IMG/VR virus record: IMGVR_UViG_3300018080_000439
Coordinates: 1-30,929 of that record
Origin: a virus
Strand: one strand, 5' to 3'
DNA: 30,929 bases
The notes under the pieces were generated by a model. It was not told the origin of the DNA. It worked only from the letters and a program-made list of their open reading frames with translations, and ran no database searches. This document shows, piece after piece, positions 21,911-28,812 of this stretch; within the stretch, counting starts at the first letter, position 1, and every line of letters starts with the position of its first letter. The position numbers were made by a program, and so were the translations under genes.

Positions 21911-22414
21911 CTACAGCAGCTCACCGAGCTGCGGTGGTTTCCATCCCTCCGGCTTGACCACGTCGAAGGTGCTGTCTCGCTTGCTGTCTGACTTGCGCCT
22001 GGCCCGGACCTTGGTCATGTTGGCTGCCTGGACGCGACGCCAGGCCTCCTCGAAGATAGTGACGTTGACCGGGCACAGCGAGGTGGTGTGTCCCTCCTCC
22101 ACCTCCATGACAACTCGCTTCTCGTTGAACATGCCCATCAAGTACGCCGTGCCGAGCAGCACGTACTGCAGGTCGACCAAGGCGTCCAGGGCTCCCTCCA
22201 GGTCGTTGACCCGGCCGCGCTTGTTGGAGGGAACGAACTGCTTGAGGCCGTCATGGAAGTAGAACCCGCATGACGTGGCCAGCTCAGTCAGTTCCTCCAT
22301 CAGGAAGTTCAGCCGCATCTTCATGTAGTCGCGCTCGATGAACCCGGCCTTCTTGCGGTTCGGCAATCCGAACTTCCGGTGGAACGATCTGATGTCCTCC
22401 AGGAACTTGTTCAC
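21911..22414 (-). CDS. MazG-like all-alpha NTP pyrophosphohydrolase, 167 aa
   Basis: The GTG at 22414 (VNKFLEDIRSFHRKFG) follows AGAAAGGAGAG (22420-22430); further in-frame codons upstream have no site. The helical core has FLMEELTELA (EExxE-type metal site) and LEGALDALVDLQYVLLGTAYLMG (second acidic helix, D..VD), typical of MazG and HisE-like pyrophosphohydrolases that split nucleoside triphosphates to monophosphates. The C-terminal part (VQAANMTKVRARRKSDSKRD...VKPEGWKPPQ) matches the usual 'NmsKv...g' tail. In T4 an enzyme of this general type destroys dCTP and provides dCMP. Here it would feed the TS-like enzyme. Substrate is inferred. Confidence 0.8.
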   Translation of the reverse strand: MNKFLEDIRSFHRKFGLPNRKKAGFIERDYMKMRLNFLMEELTELATSCGFYFHDGLKQFVPSNKRGRVNDLEGALDALVDLQYVLLGTAYLMGMFNEKRVVMEVEEGHTTSLCPVNVTIFEEAWRRVQAANMTKVRARRKSDSKRDSTFDVVKPEGWKPPQLGELL

Positions 22415-22616
22415 ACCGCTCTCCTTTCTTGGCGTCCTCGACGACGCCGTTGAAGATGATAGTAGGTATGGTGACTTCACGAAGCATCTTGACGGACAGC
22501 CACGCCATCATCGCCTTGGCGTCGGTCGACAGCTCGTCGTCGCGCATGATGCGGATGAGAGCCTGGACCGTGTCCAAGGCAGCCGTGACCACGTCCAGTT
22601 GAGTGTCTCTATTCAT
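22284..22616 (-). CDS. Hypothetical protein, 110 aa, overlapping the MazG-like gene by 131 bases
   Basis: The ATG at 22616 overlaps the upstream TGA (ATGA). Residues 1-68 look like a real helical protein (QLDVVTAALDTVQALIRIMRDDELSTDAKAMMAWLSVKMLREV). Residues after ~68 lie in the region where the MazG-like gene is read in another frame and look like out-of-frame translation. There is no stop codon between the ribosome-binding site of the MazG-like gene and 22284. The N-terminal part is likely real; the tail may be an evolutionary readthrough. Function unknown. Confidence 0.5.
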   Translation of the reverse strand: MNRDTQLDVVTAALDTVQALIRIMRDDELSTDAKAMMAWLSVKMLREVTIPTIIFNGVVEDAKKGERCEQVPGGHQIVPPEVRIAEPQEGRVHRARLHEDAAELPDGGTD

Positions 22617-22906
22617 GGCGCCAGCCTCGCGACAATGGTACGCAGGTTGTCCGCCGTGTTGTGGTCTTCGCTGCTGGCTGCTATCTGCTCCAGGGCACAG
22701 GCCAGGTCGCCGTAGATAAGACGCCAGAGGTCCTTGGCCGTCCCGTCCTTGGCGTCCGCGATCACCTGGTCGTGGGCCGTGGCGTACTGCTCGTGCGACA
22801 GCATGTAGTCACAGGCGAGGGTCACGGTCGACTCGACCACGACACCCTTGGGGGTGATCCTGGTCGAGGGCGAGGCACTGCGGAGAAATGAGTCCTTGTT
22901 CAGCAC
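22613..22906 (-). CDS. Hypothetical helical protein, 97 aa
   Basis: A GTG at 22906 (VLNKDSFLRS) lies after AGAAAGGAGAG (22910-22920). A beta segment (ITPKGVVVESTVTLACDYML) is followed by helices (SHEQYATAHDQVIADAKDGTAKDLWRLIYGDLACALEQIAASS). It is the first gene of the 22906-6857 leftward set, just after the promoter-like motif at 22941-22957, and is translated in a chain with the two downstream genes. The family is not recognised. Confidence 0.6.
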   Translation of the reverse strand: MLNKDSFLRSASPSTRITPKGVVVESTVTLACDYMLSHEQYATAHDQVIADAKDGTAKDLWRLIYGDLACALEQIAASSEDHNTADNLRTIVARLAP

Positions 22907-22940
22907 CGGTCTCTCCTTTCTGGGGGTGTCTGGCTGCTGA

Positions 22941-22957
22941 CTATATAGGAATATACC
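22941..22957 (-). promoter_or_regulatory. Promoter-like TATATTCCTATATAG motif before the 22906 gene
   Basis: On the - strand GGTATATTCCTATATAG matches the block at the candidate promoters near 8468 and 23938. It lies 35-51 bases before the GTG at 22906 and just after a terminator hairpin, an expected place for a promoter. No good -35 hexamer lies 16-18 bp upstream, so it may depend on an activator or a different recognition mode. Confidence 0.45.
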
Positions 22958-22984
22958 GCTTGATTTACACTATAGAATTGGAAA

Positions 22985-23013
22985 GGCCCAAGTCGCACAA
23001 AGCGACCTGGGCC
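22985..23013 (-). terminator. Hairpin terminator after the 23040-23513 gene
   Basis: GGCCCAAGTCGC (22985-22996) pairs with GCGACCTGGGCC (23002-23013). One + strand mismatch becomes a G-U pair in the - strand RNA, pointing to leftward transcription. Read leftward it ends in CUUUCCAAUUC, a weak U-rich tail. It starts 26 bases after the stop of the gene at 23040. Confidence 0.6.
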
Positions 23014-23039
23014 TCGGTCAGACGGCAGCTGGAGACAGA

Positions 23040-23513
23040 CTACTTCTTCATGACTCCGCGCTTGATGAGGGTCCGCCGGTAGAAGTGGAAGTTGTTCCAC
23101 GGGTTGCCGCGAGTCTTGAACCCGTGCTTCTTGAAGATGGCCAGCAGCTCGTCCTTCGTCACCTGCTTCTCCTGGCCGGCCTTGCACTCCTTGAGGAACA
23201 TCTCGATGAAGTGCTGGCACTGGTACGGCAGGTCGTCAACCTTGACCGCCTTCTTCGGGTGGACGATGGTGTACATCTTGTTGCCGCGGCCCGGACCCGC
23301 CGGCTTCTCCTTGGCAGCCGTGCCGGCTGCCTCAACGAGCACCGGCCACAACTTGGCGGCGATCTTCTTGGCGCCGACCTTGTTGAACTTCTTCCCCATG
23401 AACTTCTCCGCCAGGCGGTTGAGCTGGCCAGCGGTGAACAGGTCTGCGAGTGCCTCCGCGTTGCCGACCGGAGTTCCCTTACCGAGTGTGCAGTTGCCGA
23501 TACTGATCTTCAT
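23040..23513 (-). CDS. Basic hypothetical protein, 157 aa
   Basis: The ATG at 23513 (MKISIGNCTLG) follows GGAGGGCGG; an in-frame ATG upstream at 23528 lies inside this site and is rejected. The protein is strongly basic throughout (KKFNKVGAKKIAAKLW, VHPKKAVKV, FKKHGFKTR, YRRTLIKRGVMKK), with an N-terminal helical part (NAEALADLFTAGQLNRLAEKF), a Gly/Pro linker (KPAGPGRGNK) and a helical C-terminus. Such charge suggests nucleic-acid binding. It is transcribed just after the HTH protein at 23531-23893. No family recognised. Confidence 0.65.
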   Translation of the reverse strand: MKISIGNCTLGKGTPVGNAEALADLFTAGQLNRLAEKFMGKKFNKVGAKKIAAKLWPVLVEAAGTAAKEKPAGPGRGNKMYTIVHPKKAVKVDDLPYQCQHFIEMFLKECKAGQEKQVTKDELLAIFKKHGFKTRGNPWNNFHFYRRTLIKRGVMKK

Positions 23514-23530
23514 GGTTCCGCCCTCCATGC

Positions 23531-23893
23531 TTAGAGTTTGATGTAGCGTGAGAGAAACTGCTTGACCGCGGCCACCTGGTCGCGGAGTTTGACGAGGTTG
23601 TCGTGATTGGGATTCGACACGACCAGCTCTGACCTCGTCGCCAGCTGGTACAACATGGTGTAGACCGTGTCGAAGTGCGTCGGCACCTCATCGGCGTCGA
23701 CCAGGTTCAGCTCCCGCAAGCTGGCCACGATTCGCTCCGCCGTCTCCTCCTGGACCCTCTCCCCGTTCACGAATCTCAAGAAGGTCTGGTAGCTGACGTC
23801 GTGCTGCGCTACGTGCCTGCCATGAAACTCGCGCAGGTTCTGGTAGCAGTAGTTGCGGACCGCGGAGGCAGTGTCACGGGAAATGGTCGCCAT
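23531..23893 (-). CDS. HTH DNA-binding protein, candidate early regulator, 120 aa
   Basis: The ATG at 23893 (MATISRDTASAV) follows AGAAAGGAGAG (23896-23906); the long upstream extension of this frame crosses the promoter region and is rejected. Residues ~15-55 (YCYQNLREFHGRHVAQHDVSYQTFLRFVNGERVQEETAERIVASLREL) resemble a helix-turn-helix of Cro/C1 type: 'isyqTfxrfvnG..v..eta.rI...L'. The rest is helical. It is the first gene of the leftward transcript and lies next to the operator-like inverted motifs at 23976-24223, the arrangement of a phage regulator acting on its own control region. It could repress or activate early or late promoters. Confidence 0.65.
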   Translation of the reverse strand: MATISRDTASAVRNYCYQNLREFHGRHVAQHDVSYQTFLRFVNGERVQEETAERIVASLRELNLVDADEVPTHFDTVYTMLYQLATRSELVVSNPNHDNLVKLRDQVAAVKQFLSRYIKL

Positions 23894-23937
23894 CGTCTCT
23901 CCTTTCTGTTGGATGGTGAGTGCTGCCTCTATAAAGG

Positions 23938-23967
23938 AATATACCACCAGGTCGTGGTCGAAGTCCA
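23938..23967 (-). promoter_or_regulatory. Leftward promoter for the HTH gene
   Basis: On the - strand TGGACT (23967-23962) is followed after 18 bp by TATATT (23943-23938), within GGTATATTCCTTTATAG, a block also found at 8468 and 22941. The start would lie near 23931, about 38 bases before the ATG at 23893. The -35 hexamer is the same as in the promoter at 8491-8496. Confidence 0.6.
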
Positions 23968-23975
23968 TTACTATA

Positions 23976-24223
23976 ATCTCACGCTGAGATGAATGTGTCG
24001 CGTCCGTACCTGTGCCAATAGCCCCAATAGGGGTACGCGCTGCGTGCAGCCGTGACCAGGTGAACCAGGCAGCCGGCTGCCGCACCAGGAGACATTGACC
24101 GCTGCCCAAGGCAATATGTGACCAACACGCCGTAAGTCGTTCGCCTATAGGTCGCTCAGGGACAGAGCTATTGCCTATTGGCTTGAAGTGAAAACGGCCG
24201 ATTGGTGAGACATTCATCTCACC
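23976..24223. promoter_or_regulatory. Divergent control region with paired inverted motifs
   Basis: No gene lies between 23894 and 24412. The 12-mer TGAGATGAATGT occurs at 23985-23996 on the + strand and at 24210-24221 on the - strand. A related GCCAATAG block occurs at 24014-24031 (+) and 24167-24182 (-). The two pairs are nested around ~24100. Each 12-mer sits in a dyad: TCTCA-CGC-TGAGA (23977-23989) and GGTGAGA-N6-TCTCACC (24204-24223). These are likely operator or origin sites for the nearby HTH protein or the replication proteins. Confidence 0.55.
24068..24081. repeat. Perfect 14-bp palindrome GGCAGCCGGCTGCC
   Basis: It lies between the nested inverted motifs at 23985 and 24221, near their centre. 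It may be a protein-binding site or part of an origin or packaging region. No further support is visible. Confidence 0.5.
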
Positions 24224-24326
24224 CATGCCGCTGTAAAAAAAACCGCAGTGAGTCTCGAGCGGTGTAATAGCAACAGGTCCGCCTCGTGTGTCATCCCCCT
24301 GGCTCAATGCAACATTCGGATGATGA

Positions 24327-24355
24327 TAGACATAGTGGAGTGGGAAGGCTATATT
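24327..24355 (+). promoter_or_regulatory. Rightward sigma70-like promoter for the packaging operon
   Basis: TAGACA (24327-24332, five of six to TTGACA) and TATATT (24350-24355) are exactly 17 bp apart. A start near 24362 leaves a leader of about 50 bases before the ATG at 24413. It is the only good rightward promoter in the divergent region and would drive TerS, TerL and head genes. Confidence 0.7.
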
Positions 24356-24412
24356 GGATGAGAACAGCCGCAGTTTGCCGCTTCAAGCGCGGTTATCATC
24401 GAGGACCCAACC

Positions 24413-24829
24413 ATGACCACCAAGCCACCAGCACCGCCGAAGAAACGGTCAGCCAACAAAGGGTCGTTCAAGAAGGGTAACACCGCAGGCAAAGGAAAGA
24501 GAGCAGCCGGTTCAAACCATCCCCTGAATCGTGTCCGGCCGATTCGCGAGGCTCTCAAGGCGATACTTGCTGAACCATGTTCTGACGAAGACAAGCGGTC
24601 AAAGGCGCGAGCCATTTGGGACCGCGTTGTCGACTCTGCCAGGGCAGGCGAAGCGTGGGCAGTGAACTTCATCGCTGAGAGGACGGAGGGTAAGGTTGCC
24701 ACGGTCATCCGTCAAGAATCCCACCGCAGGTACGAAACCCTTGGGGACAACGAACTTGGTCGAGCCATCGCTGAGCGACGGCGCAGACTTGGCCTACTTG
24801 TTGGAGGAGCAGGAGACGCGGCTGTGTGA
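24413..24829 (+). CDS. Probable small terminase subunit (TerS), 138 aa
   Basis: The ATG at 24413 follows GAGGA, the first gene after the rightward promoter. The basic Lys/Pro-rich N-terminus and SFKKGNTAGKGKRAAGSNH motif match phage DUF5681-like/TerS proteins ('fkkGNxxgkG'), followed by a helical core (REALKAILAEPCSDEDKRSKARAIWDRVVDSARAGEAWAVNFIAERTEGK) of the usual 'A..Gd..A...i..RteGK' type. It is directly upstream of and overlaps the large terminase. It would bind the packaging site on phage DNA and recruit TerL. Assignment rests on motif and position. Confidence 0.75.
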   Translation: MTTKPPAPPKKRSANKGSFKKGNTAGKGKRAAGSNHPLNRVRPIREALKAILAEPCSDEDKRSKARAIWDRVVDSARAGEAWAVNFIAERTEGKVATVIRQESHRRYETLGDNELGRAIAERRRRLGLLVGGAGDAAV

Positions 24830-26297
24830 ACAGCGGCTCTACAACTTCCTCATCTGCGCATGGGAAATCCTGGAACCCGGTACGGCTCTCGAGCTGAACT
24901 GGCACTACCTGTATCTCTGTGACGAGCTGCAGCGCGCCATTGCTGACGTCGCCAACGGGATCACCAAGACCCAGGACATCATAGTCAACGTCCCGCCGCG
25001 TACCTTGAAGACGACCATCGTGTCTGTCATCCTGAACGCCTGGACCTGGCTGCAGTGGCCGCACCTCCGCTTCCTCACCGCGTCGTACGCAGACAACCTC
25101 TCCATCGAAGCCAGTTGGAACACCAGGCGACTCATTCAGTCGGAGTGGTACCAGGACAGGTGGGCAGACAAGTACGGCCTCATGGGTGACCAGAACGTCA
25201 AGAACTTCTACAGCAACGACAACGGCGGATACCGCATCAGCACCTCGGTTGGTGGTGCAGCCACCGGCCGTGGCGGTGACGTCATCATCGTGGACGACCC
25301 GCAAAGTGCAGAGGAAGCGGAGAGCGAGAGCAGCCGGGCCCGAGTCATCAGCTGGTGGGGCAAGACCATGTACCCACGCCTCAACGACCAGCGCATCGGC
25401 CTGCGCATCGTCATCCAGCAGCGCCTCCACGAGAACGACCTGACCGGATACCTGCTGCGGACGCAGCCCAAGTCATACAGGCACATCAACCTCCCGGCTG
25501 AGGCAGCGGCGGACGTGAAGCCACCGCGGCTTCGTGAGCGGTATGAGGGCGGGCTGCTCTTTCCGTCACGCTTCGGTCGGGAGCAGTTGGATGACGCCAG
25601 GCGCCGTCTATCCTCCTATGTATACGAGGGACAGTACAACCAGCGGCCGGCGCCAGAAGAAGGCGGTCTGTTCAAGCGGTGGTACTGGGGATACTGGCGG
25701 CCGAAGGGAATGGACCTGCCACCGGTGCAGACGAAGATGCCCGACGGCCGTGTGTACACGCACGCCCTGGTCGACCTGCCGGAGGAGTGCGATGACAAGG
25801 TTGTGGCCTGGGACATGTCATTCAAAGGAACCGCTGGCAGCGACCGAGTAGTTGGCGACGTGTGGGCCCAGTATGGCGCGTCCGCCTTCCTGCTCGACGA
25901 GATGTGTGGGACCATGGAGTTCCTGAAGGCGAAGGACTCAGTGGTCGAGCTGTATGAGCGACACCAGGACGCCAGCGCCGTGCTGATTGAGGACACGGCC
26001 AATGGGCCCGCTATCATCAACACCCTGGACGACGTGCTGCCGTGCTTGATTCCAGTCAAGGCCGTCGGCAGCAAGACAGCCAGGGCAACCGACAGCAGCA
26101 AGGCGATGTCAGTGCTGGCCAGGGCGGAAGCCGGCAACCTGTATCTGCCGCACCCGGCGATCGCGCCTTGGGTAGAGGACTACGTTGCAGAGTTCGCAGT
26201 CTTTCCCAAAGGTGCGCATGACGACCGTATCGACGCGACCGTCTACGCGGTGCGGCGGTTGACCGAGATCACCCTCCCAGGAGCATTCAGCGCATGA
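24696..26297 (+). CDS. Large terminase subunit (TerL), 533 aa, probable TTG start
   Basis: No in-frame ATG or GTG lies near the N-terminus. A TTG at 24696 sits five bases after GGAGGG and is the best-supported start, overlapping TerS by 134 bases; TTG at 24756 is a weaker alternative. ATPase motifs: VNVPPRTLKTT (Walker A variant), VIIVDDPQSAEEAESE (Walker B and catalytic Glu) and FLTASYADNL. Nuclease residues: VVAWDMSFKGT (Asp), VLIEDTANG (Asp/Glu) and DDRIDATVYAVRRL (Asp). It packages DNA into proheads and cuts the concatemer, working with the portal encoded next. The long overlap suggests coupled translation. Confidence 0.93.
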   Translation: MPRSSVKNPTAGTKPLGTTNLVEPSLSDGADLAYLLEEQETRLCEQRLYNFLICAWEILEPGTALELNWHYLYLCDELQRAIADVANGITKTQDIIVNVPPRTLKTTIVSVILNAWTWLQWPHLRFLTASYADNLSIEASWNTRRLIQSEWYQDRWADKYGLMGDQNVKNFYSNDNGGYRISTSVGGAATGRGGDVIIVDDPQSAEEAESESSRARVISWWGKTMYPRLNDQRIGLRIVIQQRLHENDLTGYLLRTQPKSYRHINLPAEAAADVKPPRLRERYEGGLLFPSRFGREQLDDARRRLSSYVYEGQYNQRPAPEEGGLFKRWYWGYWRPKGMDLPPVQTKMPDGRVYTHALVDLPEECDDKVVAWDMSFKGTAGSDRVVGDVWAQYGASAFLLDEMCGTMEFLKAKDSVVELYERHQDASAVLIEDTANGPAIINTLDDVLPCLIPVKAVGSKTARATDSSKAMSVLARAEAGNLYLPHPAIAPWVEDYVAEFAVFPKGAHDDRIDATVYAVRRLTEITLPGAFSA

Positions 26298-28501
26298 GAC
26301 TATTCGGCCTGGACATCACCAAGGCAGCGGACCCTGCACGGCAAATCATCTCCTCCACCCAAGGATTCGGTTGGGACACGTCGCTGCCTGGTCAGTGGGA
26401 CTGGTCGGCGTATGTCAACGCGTACAAGTCGTGGGTCTACATCGCCATTGACAAGATAGCACGGTCGGTTGCGATGCTTCCCCTGGAGCTGTACGTGTAC
26501 CGCAGCACACGCGACGGCAAACTGGTCCATGGCCACGAGGTCAAGCTGGCGCTCCGCCAGTGTGAGGACGAGCTGGACCGCAAGCGATACCTGAAGTCGA
26601 TGCAGCTCGAGAAGGAACCGGTCACCACCCACCCGTGGCTGGAGCTGATGCAGAAGCCGAACGCCATCACGGTACGGTTCGCATTGTGGTACGACACCAT
26701 GGTGAAGATGGAGCTCGGCGGCAGCTGCGGGTGGTACATGCCCAAGGGACCGCTGGGAATACCAGGTGCCATCTACGTGCTGCCCCTGACCAGCAGCGCC
26801 AAGCTGTCACCTATCCCGGACCCGGTCACCCTCATCAAGGGATTCAAGTACGAGGACGGCAACCTGCGCCAGACGTTCGAGCTGGACGAGGTCATGTACA
26901 TGCGCTACCCGTCACCGCGGTCACCCATTGAAGGGATGAGCGCGCTGCGGTCGCAGATATATCCGTACAGCATCGACGACTACATGGACAAGCTCCAGTA
27001 TTACATGTTCAAGAACAAGGCGGTCCCTGGTCTGAACCTGCACACTGACCAGCCGCTCAAGGGCCAGCAGGTCGAGGACATTCGCACGCAGATAGCGAAC
27101 ACCTTTGAGGGAGCCAAGAACGCCGGCAAGTTGTTCGTCACCCACAGCGGCTTGAAGATTGGCCAGGCACTCACGCCGCCGTTCAAGGAACTGGTGCTCG
27201 ACAAGATCAGCGACCTCCAGCAGGACAAGATACTGGCGGCGTACGACGTGCCGGCCGGCCTGGTTGGTCTGGTCAAGGACGTCAACCGCGCGAACATGGA
27301 GGCGCTGAAGGAGTCATTCTTCGGTGAGACTATCCGCAGCAAGACGATGTTGATAGAGGAGTATATCGAGGCGTTCATGCTTCCGATGTACGACGAGCGA
27401 CTGACCTGTGACTTCCGCATACCAGAGCTCAGCCAGCGAGACCTGGACCTCCAGGAGCGACGTGAGAACCTGGACCGCGGCGTGACTACTATCAACGAAG
27501 AGCGCGCCAAGATGCAGCTGGACGAGGTCGAGTGGGGCGACAAGCCGTGGATGCCGGTCAACCGGCTGCCTTGGGAAGAGGAGGAGACGGACCCAGGCGC
27601 ACCACCGGCCGGGCCCGACGACGGCAAGTCATACCACAGCAAGAACGTGGTCCTGGCCAACGCGAATACCAAGTCCCTGGACCTGGTGTGGAAGGCGTAC
27701 GCCAGGCAGCACGCTGGATATGAGAAGCTACTCCTGGCCACGGCCCGGAAACTGTTCAAGCGCCAGGCGGAGGAGACCGTCGAGAAGATGGAGGCCGAGA
27801 CCGTGAAGCTGGTCAACCGGTTCGGCACCAACAACAAGTCGGCTGGCCGTCAGCGGTTCGTGAAGCAGAACGGCCTGGTCCGTCGCATCTTCGACCCACT
27901 GTACTGGAAGAAGGTGACGGAGGAGATGTTCCGACCGGTGGTCGAGTACGTCTGGGAGGACGCCGGCACCGAGCAGATGAAGCGCCTGGAGGCCAGCACC
28001 AAGCAGCTGGAGTTCCTGTTCAACGTCAACGACCCGCACGCCCAGCAGATGCTTGGCGACCGCCTGGACAAGTTCAGTTCAGAGATCACCGGCACGACGT
28101 TCAGTGAGGTGGACAAGGTTCTGGCAGCCGGTTGGGAGGCTGGCCTGCCGTCGTCCGTCATCGCCGGCAACCTGGCCGAGATGTTCACGGCTGCCGAGAA
28201 GTACCGTGCGCCGCTCATCTCCAGGACCGAGGCCACGGCTGCCAGCAACGCGGCTGACCTGGAGTCGGTACGCCAGGCAGGACTCGAGCAGGACGTGCTG
28301 AAGGTGTGGGTGTCGTCACGCGACCAGGCAGTACGTGAGACACACTCCCAGGCGGAGGCGGACTACATAGAAGGCATCCCGATGCAGGAGTCGTTCACAG
28401 TCGGCGGTGACACGATGGAGGCACCTGGTATGGGAGGCCTGGCGGAGGAGAACATCAACTGTCGGTGTACGGTAGCGTACATCAAGCGAAAGGACAAGTA
28501 G
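26294..28501 (+). CDS. Portal protein fused to a MuF-like head morphogenesis domain, 735 aa
   Basis: The ATG at 26294 overlaps the TerL stop (ATGA) and follows AGGAGC. The N-terminal ~450 residues form an HK97-type portal: WVYIAIDKIARSVAMLPLELY, VKMELGGSCGWYM, RYPSPRSPIEGMSALRSQI, GLNLHTDQPLKGQQVEDIRTQI and YDVPAGLVGLVKDVNRANMEALKESFFGETIRS. After a Pro/Gly linker and a helical region, residues ~560-735 are a Mu gpF-like domain: APLISRTEATAASNAADLESVRQAGL, KVWVSSRDQAVRETHSQAEAD and ENINCRCTVAYI. These two proteins are separate genes in most phages. The fusion would couple the DNA entry ring to the internal head protein. Confidence 0.9.
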   Translation: MRLFGLDITKAADPARQIISSTQGFGWDTSLPGQWDWSAYVNAYKSWVYIAIDKIARSVAMLPLELYVYRSTRDGKLVHGHEVKLALRQCEDELDRKRYLKSMQLEKEPVTTHPWLELMQKPNAITVRFALWYDTMVKMELGGSCGWYMPKGPLGIPGAIYVLPLTSSAKLSPIPDPVTLIKGFKYEDGNLRQTFELDEVMYMRYPSPRSPIEGMSALRSQIYPYSIDDYMDKLQYYMFKNKAVPGLNLHTDQPLKGQQVEDIRTQIANTFEGAKNAGKLFVTHSGLKIGQALTPPFKELVLDKISDLQQDKILAAYDVPAGLVGLVKDVNRANMEALKESFFGETIRSKTMLIEEYIEAFMLPMYDERLTCDFRIPELSQRDLDLQERRENLDRGVTTINEERAKMQLDEVEWGDKPWMPVNRLPWEEEETDPGAPPAGPDDGKSYHSKNVVLANANTKSLDLVWKAYARQHAGYEKLLLATARKLFKRQAEETVEKMEAETVKLVNRFGTNNKSAGRQRFVKQNGLVRRIFDPLYWKKVTEEMFRPVVEYVWEDAGTEQMKRLEASTKQLEFLFNVNDPHAQQMLGDRLDKFSSEITGTTFSEVDKVLAAGWEAGLPSSVIAGNLAEMFTAAEKYRAPLISRTEATAASNAADLESVRQAGLEQDVLKVWVSSRDQAVRETHSQAEADYIEGIPMQESFTVGGDTMEAPGMGGLAEENINCRCTVAYIKRKDK

Positions 28502-28502
28502 C

Positions 28503-28778
28503 ATGGCACAGCAGGGCAAGAGCTGGTCACAGGCCGTGGACGTTTCTGGCGGTGACTACGACATCCCGACCAACGTGCGCGTCCAGGAGATGCGGGTGAA
28601 CGCGGCCGGCACCGTCAGGCTGCAGGACCATGACGGCACGGAGCACGACTACGTCGGCACGGACTTCGACATCTACAAGCTGGGCGGCGAGGGACTGCGG
28701 CGCGTGCGGCAGATTGGCACGACCGTGGCACTGCGCTCCGGCGCCATCACGCTGTTCGGATACTACGTCTCGGGATAA
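28503..28778 (+). CDS. Small hypothetical protein, 91 aa, near head genes
   Basis: The ATG at 28503 follows AAAGGA at the end of the portal gene. It is beta-rich: YDIPTNVRVQEMRVNAAGTVRLQDHDGTEHDYVGTDFDIYKLGGEGLRRVRQIGTTVALRSGAITLFGYYVSG. A short beta barrel with an N-terminal tail is likely. It could be a small head or decoration protein, or a spike-like piece, by position between portal and fibre genes. No family is recognised and no membrane segment is present. Confidence 0.6.
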   Translation: MAQQGKSWSQAVDVSGGDYDIPTNVRVQEMRVNAAGTVRLQDHDGTEHDYVGTDFDIYKLGGEGLRRVRQIGTTVALRSGAITLFGYYVSG

Positions 28779-28812
28779 CCGAGACATCACCTCCTTACAG
28801 GAGCAAGGGACG

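Noticed and set aside
22964-22980. T7-like promoter core CACTATAG on the + strand
   Set aside because: Only the 8-base core matches; the upstream specificity region does not, there is no phage RNA polymerase gene in the window, and a terminator hairpin follows.
24235-24242. Eight-A run as a - strand terminator
   Set aside because: Only a 4-bp stem with a 12-base loop precedes the T-run, and no leftward gene lies upstream of it.
24508-24520. GGTTCAAACC as a tRNA T-arm
   Set aside because: It is inside the TerS gene and no other tRNA arms surround it.
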